From assembly GCF_918797505.1 (NCBI RefSeq), contig NC_092798.1, forward strand, positions 2,989,501 through 3,053,500: 64,000 nt of DNA. The letters run 5' to 3'. Position numbers and translations under genes: made by a program. The stretch comes from Bemisia tabaci (lineage: Eukaryota; Arthropoda; Insecta; Hemiptera; Aleyrodidae). The notes under the pieces were generated by a model, which did no database searches, was not told the DNA's origin, and worked only from the letters and a program-made list of their open reading frames with translations. Shown here one piece after another: positions 18,809 through 29,600 of the stretch; position 1 is the stretch's first letter, and each line of letters opens with the position of its first letter.

Positions 18809-20446
18809 TTTTTAAATTTGGGTACCAGAAATAATGCAAAATGAGCTCTTCGATTTTGAAGAGCCTTATACGAAAGGAATAAAATAGGACAACAAAATAT
18901 GAAAATTCAATGTCACCAGAGCGCAGAGCCTTTTGAGCTTACGTTCGACTAGCAGGAGTCCTTGCCTCATCCGCGATATGCATAGATGACCGTCAAAAAT
19001 TTGCCTTCAAATCAGAGACTAGGCAAAATATCACACTTGCTCGGTCATTGACAATAACACACACCTTCTTGTTGGGCACTCGAAATCTTAGTATGAGCGA
19101 TACTGAGCTTCATGGCCATGGACATCGGCTTCTCTAAACAAATTTTAAACTTGAGAGGGTAAAGGATCATTCTGTTAGGGCGGTTTTCGAATGACGTGCA
19201 GGCGGCTTTTCAACGTTTTCTTAATATTAAATCATTTCCTGGAAGATTATACACTGAAAAAATAAGTTTTATAATCCAAAATAATAAACAAAAAATGAGC
19301 CAGCACTAAAATCATCAATTGAATCACATAAGGCATGCGTATTTATTTTGAGTTCACTCTCATTCCATCACTATTCGCATCGAAATGATACCGTGCACAG
19401 CCATGAAAACTCATATTGTTTGATAAGCTCTTGAAAATTGGTTATTGCAATAGGCTTGAGTTGGTTCAAATCGATAATACTTCCATATACTACTGAATAG
19501 GCTAAGAAACCAAGTATCATGTGTTTCCTCATCAAAATTTCACGTTTAACATGTTGTGAACTTTAATTATTTCAAAATGCTCACAAAATTCCACAAATTA
19601 ATTACAATACTGTATTTATTTAATTTTTTTTTAATATAAATAGATTCTCAAGGTGAATACCAATCATTCAATGGAGTGAACAATTCAGCGCTCAACTGAA
19701 TAAATAATTGATCATTTTTCAATTCTGGGACTTGTCTCAAAAATGTCCACGCACCACATCCCGCTGTAGTGCTTCAAGTATTTGTATACACACAAAGTTT
19801 GACCGAGATACTCCGAAAGATATCCTAATCAGAAGGTAAAATAATTTGCGATATTTACTCGGGGCGTATTTTCGGAGTTATTGCAAAATGTTTCTCGGTC
19901 AAATTTCGAGCAAAAATTCCGGGGGGCTACAAAGTGATGTGATTCTCGGAAATTTTGAAGTAATGTCTTAAAATCCAGAAATTATTAACTGATTCTTTGA
20001 TTATCAAACTATTCCTCGTAATCCAGAGTGATGAAAAACCACCTAAAATTGTGTGTCTCCGTTTTTCGGAAGTTTTTTTGAGTTGAAGCGTAGACCTTTC
20101 AAAATTTATCGAGCCAATTTTTTTTAAGAACGAGGGGGTACGCTCCTCCGTCACAGCTCCACGGTCCAGCCTCCCGAGTGGCGCCGCGCCTTTAGAGGAA
20201 TACTGCCATATGTTACTCTGATGTTCCCATAGAGTAAGACCAGGACGGATTCAAGGAAGTCGTGGGGGGCGATTGTCCCCCCCCCCCCCCCGTTCACCCA
20301 AAAAAAGGAGGAATAACAAGAAAATATAGGAAGAAGGAATGAAAAGAGGAAGGAAGGACTCTCATATTCAGTAATTATTCAAGACAAAACTGCATGTAAG
20401 ACGCTTTAAATTTTTTTAAAAATACCTGAAAAACTTTTCTGGGGGA
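18809..20446. other. Intergenic, no gene seen
   Basis: AT-rich DNA. Near 20240-20446 it carries one end of a GTGGCGGATCCAGG-type repeat (C run at 20278-20291, GGAGGAATAACAAG), also seen at 21635-21720 and 30250-30330. These look like three fragments of one non-autonomous family. Confidence 0.45.
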
Positions 20447-20523
20447 AGGCCTGTTTATCGATCCTTTTCCGTAGGTTTGAATGACAGTTCAATAGATATA
20501 TCGCTAAGCACGCCACGCCATTG
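20447..20523. mobile_element. hAT-type MITE fragment (CAGTGGCG family)
   Basis: Right half only, CTGTTTATCGATCCTTTTCC to CGCCACGCCATTG. It occupies the same place relative to flanking DNA as the copy at 34550-34711, so it predates the duplication. Confidence 0.65.
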
Positions 20524-21926
20524 GAATTTCTGTGAGCGGAGCCGTATAAAGGAAGCCACACTGGTTTATCTTCTGTTACCAAAAACGCTATCTGGGTATC
20601 AGTTGTAATAATCTTATCGTCTGAGGGTCGACATAGCTGGCACAGAAGTCCTGGTTCATTCCAGCTCAAAGTGTGCATTGACCAGTGATGTGTCGTGGTT
20701 TCACCGCAACGAGTCCCGGCCAAATATCCTCTACACTGCGAAATATTGCCGTGTTCCTGTGTTTACAAGTTGATTAGTATAGGGAGTGAACCCAAGACAA
20801 TGGTATTTGGGTTGATTTCAGTCCGATTTGCGTTCAATTCAGCACTGAAATCAATGAAAACCACCAGATACCGAAAGCTTGACTTATCCTGTATTTCACT
20901 TCCCATGATCACTGAACTTTTATTTCAGTGTACGAACTCTTAGTTCTTGCGTTTAAAAATATTTAAGTTTTGATTATTTCATTGAAGTTTTGCGTGTTGG
21001 ATCTGAATCATTATTCATGTTGGCGTTGCCTCAATCACCACTGTTTTCTCAGCTTCACATGCTCATAAGGTCCTAAGTACGTACATATTTACTCCTAATA
21101 CTTTCTGGAATTGTGTTTCAGGAATACCTATGTTAAGATATCAGCATATCGACGACCAATTTATTTGGAGTGCCTTCCAATTCAATACATTTTGATCATA
21201 TATTTTTTTCTCTAAATTATTTGAGGTTTTTGATCTATTTAAGTATTTTGCAACCCTTGAATGCGCAACGGGTTAGAGTTAGTACACATCTATCCTCCAG
21301 GCTTTCAAATTTTCATAGACCACGGCCGAGTGGAGCCTGTTTCTGTCGTCGCACTCTGGATCGAGTCAATCAGAAAGGTCGGACATGAAATTTTTGACTA
21401 AAACTGCAAATTTTGATGTTTATTTCGTCACATTTTAAATTTTAAAGGGCCCCTAAGGAAAAAAATTTCACCATGAAACCAATGAAATCACTTTTAGAAC
21501 CTCAAAATATTGTAAAAACTGAGTTATAATCGTTTAAAGTTCCCAAATTTTGTCCGTCTTTTCCCATTGGTTCGATCCACTGTGCGTCGATCATATTTGT
21601 TTTGCAAGTAGAAACTATTTTATCTAACTTATCCAGTGGCGGATCCAGGAAGGGGGGGGGGCGTAGGAGCATGCCCTCCCCCTCTCCGCGGGCGAAAAAA
21701 AGGAAACGAGGAGAGGAAAAAGTGCTCCTAATTTACGGTAATAGTTTTAAGACAGAATTATACAACTAGAGTTTGAATTTTCCTCTTCTTTATTAAGAAG
21801 GGGAAGAGTGGAAGTGGATGTTTACAGTTATGTTTGCCAATTTCCAAAGCTTCTGAACTTCACTACAATCTCGTGAGCCTGGTGAAGCTCTTCTCAAAGT
21901 ATCGGTAGGAGAGGGGTGTAGGAGGG

Positions 21927-22090
21927 CATTGGCGAGGCAAGAATGATCGATTATCGATATTTCCCCTTTTGAAGCTATAGTAAAGCATCGATTATTAAGG
22001 TGTTTGTTGCGAACACCCTGTTTATCGATCCTTTTCCATAGGTTTAAATGGCAGATCAATCGACGTATCGCAAGACACGTCACGCCACTA
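21927..22090. mobile_element. hAT-type MITE (CAGTGGCG family)
   Basis: Ends CATTGGCGAGGC and CACGTCACGCCACTA, inner TTTCCATAGGTTTAAATGGC. Flanks TAGGAGGG and CAGGAGAG match 6 of 8 as a decayed TSD. Present in unit 1, absent from unit 2. Confidence 0.7.
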
Positions 22091-23370
22091 CAGGAGAGTG
22101 CACCTAGCCGCAAATCTTACAGGGCCCAACTTGCAAAAATGATGACACACGGCATAACTGCGATGGACGAGTCCATTCCGAACACTTGCGGGGGTGTAAT
22201 ATTTCTGCAATCTCACGTCTAGGGCAGCCAGAGAACTTGCGATTAGTCAGTCCTCTATGGTTTGTCCTTCTAATCGGAGCACGGGATGGAAAAGTGATCT
22301 CGCTCTTTAGCTTCTGTAAATTAATGGCACAGTGGTAAGGAAATTTTGAAATTGTTCAGTTTTGTTTGTATAATTTCTGTTCCTTGAATAATGCCAGAGC
22401 TTTGGCTAAGCAGAATATTCTCGGAGTAATCAGAGGGAAGGTTGAATGTCGTCACGAGATAACAGCGATTTTACAGCATTTAACTGTTTCTTGACATTTG
22501 GTTGCGTGGTTGGTGTTTTTCTATGTGTCCTATGTGGTTGACTTTCTAAAAATGCACGAATTTTCTGCTGAAACTGATTAGAATTCAATCTGAGAGAGGC
22601 TATGTCTATAATTTTTTCCGGAGGAGGTCCCTCCGACTCCCCGCTCAGTGGGCCAGAAAGTGTCTCTAGCGGAGCTTAATTAATTAATTGACAGATCAGA
22701 CATATCGTTCAAAACATGATGATTCCTCAGGTAATTTGATCTGCTCTTTCCAAATTTTGTGTCAAAAACGCCGCCATAAACGTGAATGACGTAGATGTAC
22801 GTTTTATACGTTGAAAGCCGAAGAAATTGCTCGATATAAAAGTGGATCTCATGATTTTTATGAAATGGGGGGAAAATCATCGAACCAACACATTTAATCT
22901 CGGCATCTAACCTTGAAATCTCATCGCAAAGGAAAGATTCTCGCTTCAAGAGATTTCAAGAATATTGATTTTTAGCGGCAGGACAGGAGATCAAAGCGGC
23001 CCAAAAAAATGATTCTTAAAAAAAAAAAAAAATTTTAAAAATGTTTCAGACCGGCAGAGTGTCATTCCACTTCGTTGCGGTATCTCTTTGGTATTTTTAG
23101 AAAGCATATATATTTCTGGGGGAGGCCCCGTGGACTCCCTTGGCCCCTCGAACCCCCTTGCTAATTTTTCCTCCTGAAACTATCAAGAGGACGGAAAAAT
23201 TCTTGTTACCTCAGCTTCCTCCTTTGATCCTCTTTGGTCTTATGCTCCTGTTTATATTAGCTTCTACTAACCATCACGTCCTTGATTATTCGTGTTTTTC
23301 TGTCCCATAGATTTTCTCCAATTGAGCCTCTAACCACCTGTCATCACTGGGAACTATAAACTAGAGGAAT

Positions 23371-23667
23371 ATGTCAAGCACTAATCCCAAAACAGATTGG
23401 AAGACTAGGGGTGCGGTTAGTGACAACGACGAAGATTGGCGTGTGACATCTCTTTCAGATAGACAAGAAATTGCTCTGAGAGAAAATCTATTCACGGATG
23501 TATGTTTTATCGTCGGGACGGAAAAAAAAAAGAATTCCAGCAATCAGGAGTATCCTGTCACTCGGCAGTTCAGTTTTTGCAGTCATGCTAAGCGAGCGGT
23601 GGTCGTCTGATGAAAGTGAAATTGCAGTACCTGATGTAGAGCCGGATGCTTTCTACGAACTCCTAAG
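23371..23667 (+). CDS. Copy 1 exon 1: N-terminal half of BTB, with +1 frameshift
   Basis: ATG at 23371, donor GTGTGAGC at 23668. The length is 297 nt against 296 nt in copy 2. The extra base is the tenth A at 23522-23531, where copy 2 has nine (AAAAAAAAA at 37376-37384). Before the run the frame reads LFTDVCFIVGTEKK; after it, frame +1 reads RIPAIRSILSLGSSVF and DVEPDAFYELL as in copy 2. Confidence 0.75.
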
Positions 23668-26600
23668 GTGTGAGCTAATTTCTTTTTTAATAAGGGATAA
23701 ACAGAATAATAGACATATGCTGTTAATGCTCATTAAAATGAAAATCACCTTTTTATTGCGTCGAGGCTTTTCGAGCTCACACCCACACGGTCGTCATCAG
23801 TGTAAAAATTACAAAATAGTTTAGCACAGAAAACTGCAAAGCAGTTCACAAGCACCGGCAATCATTGGGTACCCAATATCTCGCGGTGCATTGTTTGTTA
23901 TTAATGCTAATCTTATTTCGTCCGACTAATAAAATAAAGTCGCTTGTTTGCAGAGTTACTTGTTAACTGCTTTGCAGTTTTCTGGGTTACGCTATATGTT
24001 GTAATATTTACCCTAATGATGGCCGCGTGTGGGTGTGGGGTCGAAAAGTTTCGACGCAATGAAAGTTGCTGAGCAAATTCTTGAGAAAAAACTAAAAAAA
24101 CACAAGAAAAAAAAATCCAACTTGAATATGTTGGAAAAGCGTGCCAAGTAACTGAACTATTGGACACATACCTACTATTTTCACGTCTTTGCTATTTGTA
24201 CCAATTGGTACTTTTTGCTAAATTTATGGGAGAAAATATTGATTCATGAACGTTGAATGTAAATTAACTTTAAAGATTCCGTCCAATTATCTTGATTTTA
24301 AGCTGATATGCGGCATTTACGCACGACCGCGATTTGAGCGCACTGCGTCGTGCGACGAAATCGCGTTAAGTTAATCTCTTTGGATTTTGATCTGTAACTT
24401 CTCTTTTATTCGGCCGAATTTTTACAAATGAGGTCTCTTTTTATTTGTATATTAACGGAGAGTAAGGAAACACTCGCTGAATAGACGGAAAATAATTTTT
24501 GTGAAAATTTGGTGGATCCTGGCGTAACGATAGCGTTAATCGGGCGTGGAAGATAAGGTGCGTTGGCAAGGCGACACTCGCCTTGTCGTCTTTTATTGCC
24601 TTGCTCGAAACCTGACACCCAAAGCTATATCGGGAGATAACTGCAGTGGGCCACGGTTAGACATGGTATAATGAGTAACGAGGCTCATTACAGATTACAC
24701 TTTCAGCGGAAGACGCTCATTGGCTAGAAAGTTTTGGCGGGAAGAAAGCTTCCTGAGTTGAGTTCTTCCGAGCTTAGAAAAGCTTCTATGAGCTTTCTGT
24801 CAAATGAAGTCATACGGTTTTGACAGGAAAATGCTCTCAAGGGTTTTTAATTAGCAGTTTATTCGGTTTTTTGGTAAAATACCATCAGGGCTTGACAGTA
24901 TAACGGTTCAAAGACAAAAAAAATGGGTCCGAGGAAAAAAATATTTGGACGGCCCGTTGAATAGCATTGGTTGATCAGCAGGGTCGGACTGGCTCGCATC
25001 TGAGGGCGCAGACCCTTGGCCGGTCAAAGGGGCGTAATGTGATATTTCCTGGTGGGGCATCCCCTACGAAGAGAGGGGTTGAGAAAATTTTGGCAAAGCA
25101 GCACAAGTTTACGCTATTTTCAGGTTCAAAGTTCATTAAGTAATCGCAAGGAGTAAAATTTGCAAAATTGAACGTATTGAAGTAACCGATAGACTTCTGA
25201 AATTAAAGAAAGCATAAAAAATTAAAGTCACTAGGACGTATCCAAGCACCATTATTTCCAAAAGAACCGAGCCAAAGCTGCGGTTTACACGAGCATAAGA
25301 TGTGGGTCTGCAAATTCATCCGAAAAAAGAATCAGACAAGAAACTAAAAAAAGAAGGAAGGCCGAGTATTAACACAGCTGAAGACAGGAAAGACGTATTC
25401 GGGCCTCTTTTTTGACTTTCCCCCTGAGCGACACCTCATTAACAGCATATAGCAAAGCATTGAGAGCTCACGCTTCGCGTCAACGCGCCTTCAATTTTTC
25501 AGATACAGCGAGGACGTCCATCAAGTACGAATAGTTGTATCTTTGCGCCGTCGTTAACGCTCATCCTTTCCCTCACTTTATTTCCATATTGTGTTTGTAT
25601 GTGTTTGTCTAATTCATAATGGTGCTCTAAACTAGTAGCATATAGCAGAGCTTTGCGAGCTCACAACTCACGCCATCGCGTCTTACATTTTTCATATGCA
25701 ATGTGGACACCCATCTTGCGCGAATAGTTATATCGCGTTTACACTTCAGACGTCTTCTATTTTTAAATTTCGAGATAAATGAAGGTTAAGTTTGCCCGAG
25801 ATATGCTATGGTTTGTCCAAATCAAGAGTCATAGAAATATGTTTAAAGGTCTCTCAAGAGGGGTATAAAGGGTGCGTATGTCTAAAAATCGAACCGACCA
25901 TCGCCTTAAGGGAGTTAACAGGGAGTACACATAGGGATGATATAGCGGCTGTATGTCAACAGAAAGGTGAACATTTCACAGAAAGTGTTTACGCTTCAAA
26001 AAGTTGTTCTTGGACCTCTGTTCACCACTATCATGCGTAAAAGCACTTTTTTTTTACTCCTATCTCTCCCTTCTTCGGTTCATTTAAGAAATTTTCCGCA
26101 CATATTCTCGGTCGTAATTTTTTTTCTCTTCTTATTTTGCTATCTGTCAGAGGGGCGCGTTTTTGGCGCGCCAAGGGGGCGTATCTCCCAATGGTAGATT
26201 GGCCTTATGGCCAGTCCGAGCCTGTTGATCGGTGTGCTGTACTATGACTTATCCGAGTGATTTCAAAAATTGAACCCTACTGGCACGCTTAAAAAGTTTC
26301 TCATGATGACTAACGAATGTCGCGGTGAGCCCAAGCAGTGAGCCTTTTACAGGGCATGTTTTTTTTCTTTTTTTTCAAATTAGGCTAGGATTGCTGAAAG
26401 GTGATTTTTCACGAGTGGACTCGACCCCATCTCGAGAGGTATGTAGGCAGAAAGGTTGGCCGTAAGTTAAAATCTTAACCTGAAAAAAATGGATAAAGGA
26501 CGAAAAATGAAAGGAAAAATGGGACGTTTTCGCCCAATTCCCCGGAAATTACCGACCGTAAAATAGAGTTCACGCCAAATAAGTTATCGCACTTACAGAC

Positions 26601-29600
26601 TGGGACAGAAGATCCGCCATCTTGCTTTTTGCATTTACTTTACATGTAAAAGTGACGTCAGGCGATCCTCTGTTGCAGTCTAGACGTGCAGAAACTTATT
26701 TGGCGTGAGCTCTGAGAGACAAAGAGGAAGGGAGTAATCGCAGCTGAGGAGTAAATCGGCCCAAGGCGACGGATACTATATGAGTACTAGGGGGCTACGC
26801 CCCCTGGCCGCTACGCGGCCCAACCCCCCGAAGGCGCTCCGCGCCATCAATGGGCCGCTTCGCGGCCCTATTTTTACCCTCCTATTAGTATTAGTTTTAT
26901 TTTTCCCCTAAAAAAATTCGATATGAGGTATACTTAATAGAATGAAATAATTTTTGGTTTTGATGAATAAAGAAAAAAAAATTTTTTGAAGTCAAAAGGA
27001 CGCGTTTGGGAATGACTGCTTGATGAAATATTACAGTAAAATAACGATCTGTTTAAATCGGATAATTATTAAGTATCTCTGGAGGCGGGGATCGAACCCA
27101 CACCTTGATCAATGTGGACACTTCCGACGTCGTAGACGACTCGGCCACCGCTCGTCTTGAGATAATCGGCGGAAATCTTGTGTAGATAAGTGTAGAGCTG
27201 ATGCGCAGGCTACACACCTACTGCACAACGTCCTCGACTACTGCGCATCCTCCCGCGCATAGCGGTAGCAGTCCCGGAGCACTCTGTAAATTCACTCACT
27301 TTAATAACGTGATTTTAAAAAACCTGGGTCCTTTTTCCAAAATTTGATTAGAGCGGGCTCATCTAGAGCCTATTACCTGTCGATTTACGCAAAAATCATG
27401 GAAATCGGCCCAGTAGAATGCTCAAACGAACTATGACAAAACACATAAATTTACATTGTTTATATGGGAGAATTCGCAACTTTACCACGTAATATAAAAA
27501 AACCTGGGCCATATTTTCAAAATCTGAAAAGAGTTGGCTTATCTAGAGACAATTGCCCGTCAATAGCCGCAAAAATAATGAAAATCGGCCCGGTAGAACG
27601 CTGGAACTAAGCGTCACCAGTTTCGCAAAATTAGGAGGTCTTGGAGCTTATAGTATAGATAGATTTAGAGCGATATAACTCAGAAGTTACACTTTATAGA
27701 CATGCACACGCGTGATTCCATGGGAAAATAATGGACTTCGTTTACAAAAATGAAAACAACTGAAGAACACGGGAAAAAGAGGTAGCAGGGGTTAAGTCCC
27801 AATTGTTGGATGATATGGAAATTTCCAATTAATTTTGGTAGTGCCCTAATTAATTAGGTTACCATGCCAAATGTTGCGGTGCGGCCCCACTTGAGTTGCG
27901 GTACTACCACAATTAATTGGAAATTTCCATATCATCCAACAAATTGGGGTAGTACCAAAATTTAAGGGGATAACCCTGAAAAAAATTTTCCGTGAATAGA
28001 GGAGTGTTATAGTGCGATCATTTTGGATTAAGAAACGCCCGAAAGTGTGGAGTCAGACTGGATTAATAGCGGTTTATAGTTCCTCGTTCAAAAATGTAGA
28101 GTCTTAAAAAAACGCATATTTCTCACGTAGATTGTGAATTAACGAGCGTATTTCAGACTTTTTCTCATCGTGATTTTTGAGTCATTTTCTGTAAGAAACA
28201 ACTGCTCTATTCTTTTTGCTCTGGCTGAAGTTCGAAACGGTCCCATTGCCGAATAGGACGTATTTATGGTAAAAGAAACTACATGCGTAAAATTCATGTG
28301 TAAAATAGTTCCTTATAACATTAATTGGACCAATTATATTGCTTATGAACGTCCTCAAATAATGCACACTATAATTCTCTCGAAAACAAGAGATTTCTCA
28401 TTGCCGAAAAATCAAAATCCGATTTTTTTTTTTTTTTTATCCGGTCGAGCGCTTATAATATTTGATTTGACATGCACTTTTGTGTTGAGTTATGTTTTTA
28501 CTGTCATGTTTCAGATTCATATATTGTGAGAAAGTTGCTCTCACGAAACTCATAGTATGGCCACTTTTTTACGCAGCTGACAAGTATGATGTACAGGCAC
28601 TCAAGCTTAAGTGTATTACGTTTCTGAAGACATCCTTAACGCCCTCAAATCTCTGTTATTACCTATTTAAAGTAAGGGAACCGATTGTACTTTAATTTTA
28701 AATGTAGGAAATCGTGTTTTCTCAAACATCTTTTAAGTTAATCTTTCTGGCTCACGCATTTTCACTGATTGCCCATTAACTACCGCGAATTGATAATTTT
28801 TCCACGACAAAACGATTGTGGGTCCATCCGGTTTGGCTGCTGACATCCATGTAGTTACATCCTCAAAACATGGAAACAATGAAATAATCACATTCCACCG
28901 CGGAAAATCCCGAAAAACTCTCGATTTTTCACACGGTTTTTCTTCTCGGTGTCAAGAATATTCTGCGAAAACTTCAAGGAATCATGTCGATTTGTTCTCC
29001 TTTAAAAAAATAAAATAGGAGCGGAGATTTTCAAACACCGCAAACGAGATACGTGGTTGCGGACTTACGCCGCCGGCCGTTATGTCCTTTTTGAATCGAT
29101 TGAATTTTATCCGAGAACACACTCGTGAATTTCGAGAAACTCTTCAAATTCGCTCTTGAATTCAGTCTCCACTTTATTATTTTTGTTTCTTAATTTTTTG
29201 CAGGCAAGATTATTAGGAGCGACAGATGTCATGAACTTATGCTTTGAGAGATTATCCACGGCGGCAACCAATGCAATATTTCACTGCCCGCGTGACGACG
29301 AAGTCAATTTCTGTTTTCACGACCTTGACATAGAAACTATCTGCTGCATCCTCGAAAGGAATAAATTGGAAGTCGAAGAAGTTGATTTATTTAAATCAAT
29401 TCTCGGGTTTGTGGACTAGATACTCTACCGTTAAGGTGAAGTTGGTAGGATCTATTGATGAAAAAGTATTGGATATTTTTTTTTTAGAATTTATTCGTCA
29501 AATTCATTGTTTTAAGAGGGCAAATCGGGTGTCTGGTGACGGTGCATCCATTTTGGAGATTACAGTCAGTATAAGAAGACGTATCTCATCCGTCCGGTTA

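Noticed and set aside
23355..23360. TATAAA just before both fusion genes (also at 37211)
   Set aside because: Only about 10 bases before the ATG, too close to drive a transcript containing it.
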